A stretch of DNA of 64,000 nt from Henriciella litoralis (GTDB taxonomy: Bacteria > Pseudomonadota > Alphaproteobacteria > Caulobacterales > Hyphomonadaceae). The stretch spans positions 558,001 through 622,000 of the forward strand of contig NZ_NCSS01000004.1 in the NCBI RefSeq assembly GCF_002088935.1, written 5' to 3'. The translations under genes were made by a program, and so were the position numbers. Shown one piece after another: positions 1 to 8,105 of this stretch; position 1 is the stretch's first letter; each line of letters begins with the position of its first letter. The notes below the pieces were generated by a model, which ran no database searches, was not told the DNA's origin, and was given only the letters and a program-made list of their open reading frames with translations.

Positions 1-1
1 C

Positions 2-865
2 GCGCGTCTGTCGGATGAAGCGCTCAGCCAGGGACAACCCGGCGCAGAGCGCGCTGGCGGTATCCCGGGCATCTCAAGAATTCTGGTCGTCGCCAGCGCC
101 AAGGGCGGGGTCGGCAAATCGACCGTTGCAATCAACCTAGCGGCGTCCTTTGCGAAACTCGGTCTGAAAACCGGGCTGCTCGACGCAGATATTTACGGCC
201 CAAGCGCGCCAACCATGCTCGGCACAACTGATCGCGCGCCGGAAACAGACGCCAATGGCAAGCTCATTCCGGTTGACGCACATGGCATCCGGTCGCTCTC
301 CATCGGTTATCTGTCCGACCCGGATTCGCCGATGATCTGGCGCGGGCCGATCGTCATGTCAGCCATCACGCAGATGCTGAACGATGCGGCCTGGGGCACG
401 CCCGAAGATCCGCTTGACCTGCTCATCATTGATACCCCGCCCGGCACCGGTGACGCCCAGCTCGCCATCGCGCAGAAAGTGCCTGTGACGGCGGCTGTGC
501 TTGTGACCACCCCGCAGGAAGTCGCCTTGGCAGATGTGCGCCGCGGCGCCGCGATGTTTGCCAAGACGGCCGTTCCGGTGCTCGGCATCGTCGAAACAAT
601 GAGCTGGTTCGAGGACCCGGCCGGCAACCGCCACTATCTGATGGGCGAAGGGGGCGGCGCGAGAATGGCCGAGACGCTCGGTCTGCCCCTTCTCGGGCAG
701 CTTCCTATGATGGCTTCCATTCGCGAGGGCGGAGACGCTGGCAAACCCGCAGCCATTACAGATGACGCGGCAGGCACACTGTTTCACGAGCTTGCCCGCG
801 CTGTCGCGCTGAACCTGGACAGCCTGCAGACAAAGGCGCCGCCTACAATCATTTTCGAGGACTAA
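2..865 (+). CDS. mrp: Mrp/ApbC-family P-loop ATPase (5' truncated)
   Basis: Iron-sulfur cluster carrier of the Mrp/NBP35 group, cytosolic; the family binds ATP and passes Fe-S clusters to apoproteins. The reading frame is open from the window edge, so the N-terminal domain is missing. A deviant Walker A motif, SAKGGVGKST, lies at about nt 92-121, followed by DADIYGPSAPTML and LLIIDTPPGTGDAQL, both typical of Mrp. Most relatives carry a CxxC after the ENMS motif; here that stretch reads MSWFEDPAGNRHYLMGEGGG and has no cysteines. The gene ends 4 nt before the DUF3088 gene, so the two are probably cotranscribed. Confidence 0.93.
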   Translation, partial: ARLSDEALSQGQPGAERAGGIPGISRILVVASAKGGVGKSTVAINLAASFAKLGLKTGLLDADIYGPSAPTMLGTTDRAPETDANGKLIPVDAHGIRSLSIGYLSDPDSPMIWRGPIVMSAITQMLNDAAWGTPEDPLDLLIIDTPPGTGDAQLAIAQKVPVTAAVLVTTPQEVALADVRRGAAMFAKTAVPVLGIVETMSWFEDPAGNRHYLMGEGGGARMAETLGLPLLGQLPMMASIREGGDAGKPAAITDDAAGTLFHELARAVALNLDSLQTKAPPTIIFED

Positions 866-869
866 TACA

Positions 870-1211
870 ATGGCTGACACACTCTATCTGCTGCTTCCCG
901 GCGAAGACCCCGACATGCCCGGTGAGATCTATTTCTGCCCCCCCTGCGCCATGGTCGAAGGGGTTCTTGCCTCCGCGCCGCAGCACGGCAAAAACCTTCA
1001 AGTCGAACGCATTCAATGGCCGCGTCCGCGCACGAAGATCGTTGAGCTTATAGGTGAGGAAAACCAGTCCCTGCCGATGTTGCTGTTGGCCGAAGGGGAA
1101 ACCTCACCGCACCAGACGGGCACAGTCAACGGGCGGGCCTTCATCAACGACCGCGATGCGATCCTTGAAGCCCTCGCCGAACGTCACGGCTTTCCCCGCC
1201 CGCACCCCTGA
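870..1211 (+). CDS. DUF3088 protein
   Basis: 113-residue cytosolic protein of unknown function. It matches DUF3088 by overall pattern: an N-terminal LYLLLPGEDPD, then a CPPC pair (FCPPCAMVEGVL), GEENQSLPMLLLAEG, and a C-terminal INDRDAILEALAERHGFP. The CxxC in an early position and the length suggest a thioredoxin-like fold, which is inference. It starts 4 nt after the mrp stop, and its own stop lies inside a hairpin shared with the convergent lactonase gene. Confidence 0.8.
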   Translation: MADTLYLLLPGEDPDMPGEIYFCPPCAMVEGVLASAPQHGKNLQVERIQWPRPRTKIVELIGEENQSLPMLLLAEGETSPHQTGTVNGRAFINDRDAILEALAERHGFPRPHP

Positions 1212-1229
1212 GCGCAGAGACGCGCTCAG
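1208..1229. terminator. hairpin between convergent genes
   Basis: CTGAGCGC and GCGCTCAG form an 8-bp perfect stem around a 6-nt loop. The stem covers the stop codons of both convergent genes (DUF3088 and the SMP-30 protein). There is no U-tract, so it may block transcription both ways or stabilise 3' ends rather than act as a classical terminator. Confidence 0.5.
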
Positions 1230-2134
1230 GCATTGAAGTTCAACTTCAGTCCCGCTTCGGGCCAGCGGCATTTGATGAGTTGCCCTGTCCCTGACAGGGT
1301 AATGTAGGCGTCGCGCATATCCTCACCGCCAAAGGCGATATTCGTCACGAACGGATCAGGCAGCGCGATGTGCGAGTGATTGCCGTCGGGCTGAACCGTC
1401 GTGATACCGCCCTTGATGATCGAGGCGACGCAGACATTGCCCGCCGCCGAGATCGCGAGACTGTCGAAATAGCGGAGGTCCGGCATACCCGCCACGACGC
1501 GGCCCTTGGTGAAAGGGGTTGCCTGTTTCGCCACGCCCGGGCTTTCCAGATCATACGCCCAGACGCGGCCCGTCATCGTATCGGCAAAATAGACCGTCTG
1601 CTCATCCGGCGAGAGACCGATGCCATTCGGGGAGATGTGATTGTAATCCAGCTCCTCAACCGTGCTCGACCCGGCGGCCATATAGTAGATTCCGCCGGTA
1701 TCGCGGCTGGTCGCATAGGTTTTGCCGAGGTCTGTGAAATAGAGGTTTCCGGCCTTGTCGAAGACAAGATCGTTCGGGCCTTTCAGGGGCCTGTCACCGC
1801 AATGGGTGGCAACGACATCTACCTTGCCGGTGTCCAGATCGATCCGCTCAATACGGCCACCCGAATAATCCTTGGGGCAATGACCGGGAATAAGAAGTCC
1901 GTCGCGCTCATGATAGAGAAACCCGCCATTATTGGTGCACCAGAGCGCCCCATCTGGCCCGATCGCGAGGCCATTCGGGCCGCCGCCCGGCTCGGCGACG
2001 GTTTCAGTTTTGCCGCCCGGCCAGCAGCGGGTAATCTTCTTGCTCTCGATCTCAACGACGATCACCGAGCCATCCGCCATCACGACGGGACCTTCGGGAA
2101 ACCTCAATCCGTCAGCAAAAACTTCAAAATCCAT
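1226..2134 (-). CDS. SMP-30/gluconolactonase-family protein
   Basis: 302-residue six-bladed beta-propeller hydrolase of the SMP-30/gluconolaconase/LRE family, likely a cytosolic sugar lactonase. Family landmarks are RFPEGPVV near the N terminus, GGGPNGLAIGPDG, LKGPNDLVFD and SPNGIGLSPDEQTVYFAD, which carry the metal-binding Glu and Asn positions. No signal peptide is seen. The substrate cannot be told from sequence. It stands alone on this strand and converges with the DUF3088 gene. Confidence 0.88.
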   Translation of the reverse strand: MDFEVFADGLRFPEGPVVMADGSVIVVEIESKKITRCWPGGKTETVAEPGGGPNGLAIGPDGALWCTNNGGFLYHERDGLLIPGHCPKDYSGGRIERIDLDTGKVDVVATHCGDRPLKGPNDLVFDKAGNLYFTDLGKTYATSRDTGGIYYMAAGSSTVEELDYNHISPNGIGLSPDEQTVYFADTMTGRVWAYDLESPGVAKQATPFTKGRVVAGMPDLRYFDSLAISAAGNVCVASIIKGGITTVQPDGNHSHIALPDPFVTNIAFGGEDMRDAYITLSGTGQLIKCRWPEAGLKLNFNA

Positions 2135-2220
2135 GTCACTTCGCCTCCTGTTTTTATGCAGGAAGCTTTGCGCGGGAGATGGATCGTTACAAGGCGCGCC
2201 CTTGCGGAAAGCCGAAAGGT

Positions 2221-2748
2221 TTAATTAGCGCTGACCCGCTCAAGAATTCGATAGGTGAAGTCATGGTCATTGCGACGGCTTTTCTTGTAGCTCGTAGAGC
2301 CCACCTCACGAAATTCGCCCTCGTCAAATTCCGGGAACCGGGCATCGCCCTCCATCTCAACGTCGACTTCTGTAATGTAGAGAATATCTGAAATGGGCAG
2401 GGCCTTGGCATAGACGCTTTGCCCGCCGATGATGAACACTTCATCCTGGCCGTCCTTGGCCGCAATCGCACGCGCGGCAGCGATAGATGCCGTAAGACTT
2501 GAATACACGCGCGCGCCAAGCGCCGCATAGGACCAGTCTCGCGTCAGGACGATATTCTGTCGGCCAGGCAGCGGCTTGCGCGGAAGACTCTCCCACGTTG
2601 CACGGCCCATAATGATCGGCTTGCCAGCCGTAGCTTGCTTGAACAGCGCCATGTCATCGGCCAGATGCCAAGGCAGATCCCCATCGCGACCGATTACGCC
2701 GTTGCGCGCTCGCGCTACGATCAGCGACAACTTTACCTGGTGTGGCAT
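2221..2748 (-). CDS. folA: dihydrofolate reductase
   Basis: Reduces dihydrofolate to tetrahydrofolate with NADPH and so supports the thymidylate synthase encoded 3 kb away. The N terminus KLSLIVARARNGVIGRDGDL is the classic DHFR start, followed by PWHLADDMALFK with the catalytic acid, IIMGRATWESLP, and the C-terminal EVFIIGGQSVY. I chose the ATG at 2748 (MPHQVKLSL, 175 aa) because the family begins just before this strand; an in-frame start at 2778 would add ten atypical residues. Full length. Confidence 0.93.
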   Translation of the reverse strand: MPHQVKLSLIVARARNGVIGRDGDLPWHLADDMALFKQATAGKPIIMGRATWESLPRKPLPGRQNIVLTRDWSYAALGARVYSSLTASIAAARAIAAKDGQDEVFIIGGQSVYAKALPISDILYITEVDVEMEGDARFPEFDEGEFREVGSTSYKKSRRNDHDFTYRILERVSAN

Positions 2749-2873
2749 ACACCAATATCCTTGCTTTTCCGCCCCCACCTGCGACGGTAATGATTAGGCC
2801 ACCCAGTACCCTCTTGGGCCAGCCATATAGCAATATCAATGGCGCACATCACAAATAAGAGCAGTTTCTACTG

Positions 2874-3587
2874 ATGATGGATTTCTTGAATGGTATCGTA
2901 GACGCAATAACAAACCAGCAACCGGGAAATCTAGTTCCTGTATTGATTGGCCTCTGCATTACATTGGGGCTAATATATTACTTCAAAGGTCGCTTCTGGG
3001 CGTTTTTATATTTCGCAACCATTCCATTTTTGAATTGGTCATTTGGCGTTATTGACAGCATGACGCTGGTTTCACCGAATGAGACTTTTCAGAACGGCAT
3101 AGAGCTGCACCCGCTTACCATGGTGACAGGTCTGGTTTTTGTGTTTCGTGACTTCGTTCAAAGGCGAATGGGTCACTACGTTCTTATCGTCATGGCGCTC
3201 GCGATTGGCTGGTCGTTTTACTATGCTTGGCCAGTGATAGCGCTAGCATCCGGCCTCGCCTTTGCTGTCTCGGAAATCGCGGACTGGTTGATTTTCACTT
3301 TTACTAGATACCGGCTGTCCACCCGAATCATTCTGTCCAGCGCCGTCGCTGCGCCGATTGACACGACGATCTTCCTCTATGGCGCAGATCTGGCGCGCCA
3401 GATCCGGCTGGGAGATGAGCCGGGCAATATGTTGCACTGGGCAAACTGGATTGTGTTTATCATCGGCAAGATGGTTGGCGCGGTGATTGTGTCATGGCTG
3501 ATCCGGCGCCGGGAGGATGCCGGCAAGGTGGACCCCTACGACGATGATGGCTTCTCGCCGGCTTCCAGCCCTGCCCCGGCAGACTGA
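2874..3587 (+). CDS. VUT-family (DUF165/YhhQ-like) membrane transporter
   Basis: 237-residue integral membrane protein with about six hydrophobic segments. Motifs fit the VUT/DUF165 group: HPLTMVTGLVFVFRDFVQRR, FAVSEIADWLIFTF and a later PIDTTIFLYG. Characterised relatives import queuosine precursors (YhhQ) or are suggested vitamin importers, so the substrate here is uncertain. The first few hundred bases are visibly richer in A+T than neighbouring genes, and the C-terminal tail is acidic. Two adjacent ATGs (2874 and 2877) could start translation. Confidence 0.78.
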   Translation: MMDFLNGIVDAITNQQPGNLVPVLIGLCITLGLIYYFKGRFWAFLYFATIPFLNWSFGVIDSMTLVSPNETFQNGIELHPLTMVTGLVFVFRDFVQRRMGHYVLIVMALAIGWSFYYAWPVIALASGLAFAVSEIADWLIFTFTRYRLSTRIILSSAVAAPIDTTIFLYGADLARQIRLGDEPGNMLHWANWIVFIIGKMVGAVIVSWLIRRREDAGKVDPYDDDGFSPASSPAPAD

Positions 3588-3660
3588 CCCGGCGACACCG
3601 CTTCCCCCTCTGTTTGCGTCGCTCTAACCTGAACCAAAACGCATAAACAGGGAGACACGC

Positions 3661-4446
3661 ATGAAAATCGGATCAAACACACCCGCCATCGTCACAGGCG
3701 GCGCATCAGGGCTCGGCCGCGCAACGGCAGAGGCGCTTGCCGCCCATGGCGTGAAAGTCGCCATCTTCGATATTCAGGAAGACAAGGGCGAGGAAGTTGC
3801 CAAGGCCATTGGCGGCGTCTTCTGCAATGTGAACATCCTGGATGAGGCGTCCTGCGAAGCTGGCTTCGAGAAGGCCCGCGCGGCGCACGGTCAGGAGCGG
3901 ATCACCGTCCATTGCGCCATGACGTCCGGACGCGGCAAGACGCTCTCCTTCGACAAGGAGACGATGAGCTATAAGCGCACGCCGACAGAGCAATATGATC
4001 GCGGCGCACAGGGCATCCTGGTTTCGTCTTACCGCATCGCCTCCATGTCTGCAGAGGGCATGGCAAACTCAGAGCCGCTGAACGATGATGACGAACGCGG
4101 CTCAATTACGCTGACGGCGTCAGTCGCAGCCCAGGACGCGCAGATCGGCCAGGTTATTTACGGCTCGTGCAAGGCGGGTGTGAACGGCCTCGTCCTGCCT
4201 ATGGCGCGCGACATGATGGACGTCGGCATCCGCGTGAACTCGATCATGCCAGGCATCTTCGCGACACCGCTCATGCTGGGCGCGCCACAGAAAGTGCTGG
4301 ACAGTCTGGCCGCATCTGTTCCCTTCCCCAAACGTCTCGGCAAACCTGAGGAGTTCGGCTCGCTCGCGGTGGAGATCGCGCGCAACACGTATCTCAACGG
4401 GCACAATTTCCGGCTCGACGGCTCCATCCGCATGGCGCCGCGCTAA
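3661..4446 (+). CDS. SDR-family oxidoreductase
   Basis: 261-residue short-chain dehydrogenase resembling type II 3-hydroxyacyl-CoA dehydrogenases. The N-terminal nucleotide-binding motif is TGGASGLGRA, Asp in IFDIQ suggests NAD preference, and the active site shows Ser in TASVAA and Tyr/Lys in YGSCKAG. The usual NNAG strand-4 motif is replaced by HCAMTSGRG, which is a known variant in this subgroup but unusual among SDRs generally. It has a clear GGGAGA ribosome site just upstream. Substrate unknown. Confidence 0.85.
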   Translation: MKIGSNTPAIVTGGASGLGRATAEALAAHGVKVAIFDIQEDKGEEVAKAIGGVFCNVNILDEASCEAGFEKARAAHGQERITVHCAMTSGRGKTLSFDKETMSYKRTPTEQYDRGAQGILVSSYRIASMSAEGMANSEPLNDDDERGSITLTASVAAQDAQIGQVIYGSCKAGVNGLVLPMARDMMDVGIRVNSIMPGIFATPLMLGAPQKVLDSLAASVPFPKRLGKPEEFGSLAVEIARNTYLNGHNFRLDGSIRMAPR

Positions 4447-4539
4447 ACAGCAAAGCCGGTTTCCGTATTTTCCCTTATGGCGTCCTGCCTGCCCCGACCC
4501 GAGATCAGCAGGACGCCAGACAGGAAAGGGAAACCGCTC

Positions 4540-4896
4540 ATGGCCACGGGAAAGAAAGACTACGCAGCGATCACCGACGGGGTGAATGAGGGCCTGTCCG
4601 GCCTCAGCAAGGTGGCAGGTGGCACGCTGAGCGCGTTCAGCAGCCTATCCAAAGCCGCGAATGCCGATGGCGCAATCGATCACAAGACCAAGGAATTGAT
4701 CGCGCTCGCGATCGGCGTCGCCAAACAGTGCGATGCCTGTATCGGCTTTCACACCAAAGCTCTGAAGAAACTCGGCGCGAGCGACGAAGAAGTCGCCGAT
4801 GCGCTCGGCGTCTGCGTCTATATGGGCGGCGGACCGTCCCTGATGTATGCGGCCGATGCCTGGACGGCGTGGACGCAGCTGAAGGACGCCGGATAA
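4540..4896 (+). CDS. carboxymuconolactone decarboxylase/AhpD-like protein
   Basis: 118-residue helical protein of the CMD/AhpD superfamily. The redox signature is KQCDACIGFHTKA (CxxC followed by His), typical of AhpD-like alkylhydroperoxidases. The start at 4540 (MATGKKDYAA) is preferred because AGGAAAGGG lies about 10 nt upstream and upstream residues are not family-like. It sits between an SDR and a convergent aquaporin, so context adds little; peroxidase function is inferred. Confidence 0.85.
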   Translation: MATGKKDYAAITDGVNEGLSGLSKVAGGTLSAFSSLSKAANADGAIDHKTKELIALAIGVAKQCDACIGFHTKALKKLGASDEEVADALGVCVYMGGGPSLMYAADAWTAWTQLKDAG

Positions 4897-4929
4897 GACC
4901 CTCCGGCGCCCCCAACAGTAGTATGCGGC

Positions 4930-5613
4930 CTAGTCTTCCTTCTCGACGATGCCTGCTCTCAGAACGAGGCCGGCAAGGCCCGCCCCGATCAGCGGCGCGA
5001 CGATAAACAGCCAGAGCTGCGTCAGGGCGGCCCCGCCGACGAAGACAGCCGGTCCGAAGCTGCGGGCCGGGTTGACCGACACGCCGGTCACTTGAATGCC
5101 GGTAATGTGGATCAAGGTCAGCGTCAGGCCGATCGCCATACCAGCGACCGCGCCGGGCGCGGCCTTCTGGGTCGAGCCGAAAATTACGATCAGAAAGATG
5201 AACGTCGCCACGACTTCGAACACAAAGCCCGAAAGCAGGCTGTAACCGCCCGGTGAGTGCTCGCCAAAGCCGTTCTGGCCGAGACCGCCCGTGGCGAGCT
5301 CATAACCGGCCTTACCGCTGGCGATCAGGTAGAGCACGCCGGCCGCGATCACCGCGCCGACGAATTGCGCGGCCCAGTAGAGCAGCATTTCATTGAGCGG
5401 CATCCGCCCGGAGACGAAGCTGCCAAAGGAGACAGCCGGATTGATATGGCAGCCCGAAATCGGGCCGATGCCATAGGCCATGCCGGTAATGGTCAGGCCG
5501 AAGGCAAAGGCGATGCCGAGCTGACCAACCTGCGCGCCCGCAAGCACAGCGGCCCCGCAACCAAACAGAACGAGCGTAAATGTGCCGATAAGTTCGGCCA
5601 CAAACTTCTTCAT
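4930..5613 (-). CDS. aqpZ: aquaporin Z
   Basis: 227-residue inner-membrane water channel of the MIP family. Both hallmark NPA boxes are present: HINPAVSFG in the first half and VNPARSFGPAV in the second, with six predicted membrane spans. The NPARS context, the start MKKFVAELIGTFTLV and the overall length fit AqpZ rather than a glycerol facilitator. It lies between thyA and the AhpD-like gene without an obvious operon partner. Confidence 0.94.
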   Translation of the reverse strand: MKKFVAELIGTFTLVLFGCGAAVLAGAQVGQLGIAFAFGLTITGMAYGIGPISGCHINPAVSFGSFVSGRMPLNEMLLYWAAQFVGAVIAAGVLYLIASGKAGYELATGGLGQNGFGEHSPGGYSLLSGFVFEVVATFIFLIVIFGSTQKAAPGAVAGMAIGLTLTLIHITGIQVTGVSVNPARSFGPAVFVGGAALTQLWLFIVAPLIGAGLAGLVLRAGIVEKED

Positions 5614-5705
5614 GATGTATTCCCCTCATGGGCGGCCCCACGCCGCGCCCGAGAGATTTGGCAAAATTTACGTGATTTGTCGCGAAAACTTTGTGCTGCA
5701 CTGCG

Positions 5706-6500
5706 TCAGACAGCAACAGGCGCCTTGATGTGCTTATGGGCCTCGTAGCCGACGAGCTCGAAATCTTCATACTCCCATGAGAAGAGGTCCGTCTTCTCAG
5801 GATTGAGGATCATCTGCGGCGGGGCCAATGGCTCACGCGTCAGCTGCAGTTTGGTCTGCTCGAGATGGTTTGAGTAGAGATGCGCGTCGCCCAGCGTATG
5901 GACGAACTCACCGGGCTTCAGCCCCGTCGCGCGCGCCATCATCATGGTCAGCAGCGCATAGGACGCGATGTTGAACGGCACACCGAGAAAGATGTCGGCC
6001 GAGCGCTGGTAAAGCTGGCAGTTCAGCTTGCCGTCCATGACATTGAACTGAAACAGGCAGTGACAGGGCGGCAGCGCCATCTCGTTCACGTCCGCCGGGT
6101 TCCAGGCGGAGACAATCAGACGGCGCGAGTTCGGATTTGTCCGGATCTCGTTCAGCACCCATTCGATCTGATCGATGACACGCCCGTCCGGCGCAGCCCA
6201 GCTTCTCCACTGCTTGCCATAGACGGGGCCAAGATCACCATTTTCATCGGCCCATTCATCCCAGATCGAAACACCATTATCTTTCAGATACTTGATGTTC
6301 GTATCGCCCTTCAGGAACCACAGAAGCTCAATGATGATAGAGCGTAGATGCAGTTTCTTGGTGGTTAGCAGCGGAAAGCTTGAGCCGAGATCGAAGCGAA
6401 GCTGACGGCCGAAAACGCCGAGCGTGCCGGTCCCCGTCCGGTCATCGCGGGCGATCCCGTTGTCGAGCACATCCTGAAGCAGATCTAGATACTGGCGCAT
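5706..6500 (-). CDS. thyA: thymidylate synthase
   Basis: Methylates dUMP to dTMP using methylene-tetrahydrofolate. 264 residues from the ATG at 6500 ([15 protein letters not shown]), exactly the usual bacterial ThyA length; a GTG at 6524 would add eight residues. Visible motifs are the arginine-containing [13 protein letters not shown], the catalytic cysteine in [13 protein letters not shown], and [20 protein letters not shown]. It is complete. The dihydrofolate reductase that regenerates its cofactor is on the same strand about 3 kb away. Confidence 0.96.
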   Translation of the reverse strand: MRQYLDLLQDVLDNGIARDDRTGTGTLGVFGRQLRFDLGSSFPLLTTKKLHLRSIIIELLWFLKGDTNIKYLKDNGVSIWDEWADENGDLGPVYGKQWRSWAAPDGRVIDQIEWVLNEIRTNPNSRRLIVSAWNPADVNEMALPPCHCLFQFNVMDGKLNCQLYQRSADIFLGVPFNIASYALLTMMMARATGLKPGEFVHTLGDAHLYSNHLEQTKLQLTREPLAPPQMILNPEKTDLFSWEYEDFELVGYEAHKHIKAPVAV

Positions 6501-6692
6501 ATGCAGATCAATGGCGACTCGCACCGCGAAGTCCAGACCAGACGGTCATTTATCCCCAGCATCTGCAGCACCAGCATGGCTAATGCGAGATGAACGTGCA
6601 CGGACAATCTTCCCCTCTCAGAATAGAACCTGCGAAATCTATTCCCTCTAAAAGTGTTAACGGGCTGACCAGATGGTTTAACGGAACGCGCA

Positions 6693-7964
6693 ATGGTATC
6701 CATAATCAAAGCGTCTTCCTCTCAATGGGTCAGGCGCCTTAAATGTTTGAGGCGCGACACCTCCGGCAAGGTCGCGGCCATTGCCTCGCTCTCTACCCTG
6801 CCCTTCTTCTGGGTGATTTCCGTCACGCTGGACGTCCGCAACGTTGCAAATACCAAAGCAGAAATGCAGTCGGCTGCGGACAAGGCGGCCATCATGGCGA
6901 CGCTCGCGCTCATGGATGATGAACCGGATGAGGACATCCGCGCCATTGCTGAACATGCCATGCAGCAGAAAGTCTCAGAGCATACAGACGGCCTGACCTG
7001 CGAATTGACGGATTTCTCGCTCACCAATACGCGCACACGCGTCAATGCCAGCTGGTCGTGCACGGAACCGTCGCCTTTCGCGGCATTGGCCGGGTCTGAG
7101 GCCATGCAGTTCACAGTGGCGACGGCCACGCAGTTCAACGTCGCCGCAGATGGATGCGTGCTTGCGCTCGGCACCAGCAACTGGACGGGCGTTGATGTGA
7201 CCGGCTCAGCCAATGTCTCATTGAGCTGCGCGGTGATCTCCAACTCCCGCAGCACCGAAAGCATTGCTCTTTCCGGCTCAGGCTCATTGACGGCATCGTG
7301 CGCCTATGCCGCCGGCGGCATCCCCAATGCAGCCGCGATCACGACAACAAATTGCCTCGACCCCATCCCCAATGGCCGGGCACTGGTCGATCCTTATAAT
7401 GATATCAGCGTCCCGGACGATATAGAGGACTGGCCATGCCAGACGCCGACAAAAATCGACTCCAGGGACCTCTTCCTGCAATCTGGCAAATACTGCTCGA
7501 CCGTCTCAGCCAAAGGCGATCTGGAACTGGAAACCGGCGGCACGTTCGTCTTCGACGGGGCCGATCTGGAAATGAAGTCCGGCTGGGCTGCCATCCATGG
7601 GGATAACGTCACCCTGATCTTCATGAATGCAGGAGAATTTCAGAACGCGAATGGTGGCGCGATCGATCTGTCGGCGAAATTGACCGGGGAATATGCTGGC
7701 ATCCTGATGTATGGCGACCGTGAAACCATGCCCTCGTCAATCGATATCCAGATGAACGGCAACGCCACCAGTATCCTGGAAGGCGTTCTCTATTTCCCGA
7801 ACAATCATCTGACCTTCAATGGCGGCGCGGCATCCGGCTCCCCCTGCACCATGCTGGTGGCAGACACGGTGACCTTTTCGGGCAATGCGGACCTCGCCTC
7901 CGACTGTGCGCATCTCAATGCCAAGACATTTGGCAGCCTGAGCGACATTCGCATCGTTCACTAA
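6693..7964 (+). CDS. TadG-like pilus-assembly protein with beta-rich C terminus
   Basis: 423 residues. The N-terminal about 60 residues show a basic stretch, the TadE/G-like transmembrane segment (SGKVAAIASLSTLPFFWVIS) and [18 protein letters not shown]. The remainder is Ser/Thr/Asn/Gly-rich with repeated short strands (for example VDVTGSANVSLSCAVISNS), as in a beta-helix, and ends with paired cysteines (SPCTMLVADTV, DLASDCAH). The protein is probably membrane-anchored with an exported beta-helical domain. No other tad genes lie nearby. It precedes a second TadG-like gene on the same strand. Confidence 0.72.
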   Translation: MVSIIKASSSQWVRRLKCLRRDTSGKVAAIASLSTLPFFWVISVTLDVRNVANTKAEMQSAADKAAIMATLALMDDEPDEDIRAIAEHAMQQKVSEHTDGLTCELTDFSLTNTRTRVNASWSCTEPSPFAALAGSEAMQFTVATATQFNVAADGCVLALGTSNWTGVDVTGSANVSLSCAVISNSRSTESIALSGSGSLTASCAYAAGGIPNAAAITTTNCLDPIPNGRALVDPYNDISVPDDIEDWPCQTPTKIDSRDLFLQSGKYCSTVSAKGDLELETGGTFVFDGADLEMKSGWAAIHGDNVTLIFMNAGEFQNANGGAIDLSAKLTGEYAGILMYGDRETMPSSIDIQMNGNATSILEGVLYFPNNHLTFNGGAASGSPCTMLVADTVTFSGNADLASDCAHLNAKTFGSLSDIRIVH

Positions 7965-8105
7965 GCAGGAGGGCTGCGAGCAGTCCTAATCAAGCGTAAA
8001 CAATCGCCACCATTTTTCTTACCAATCCAAACGTCCCGGCAATCTCGTTCCGGTACAACAAAACCTCAAAATTCAAACTTTCTTTGCGGGGGGAAACCGC
8101 CAGTT

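Noticed and set aside
1370..2224. 284-codon open frame antisense to the SMP-30 gene
   Set aside because: No recognised domain, and the SMP-30 frame has all its conserved motifs.
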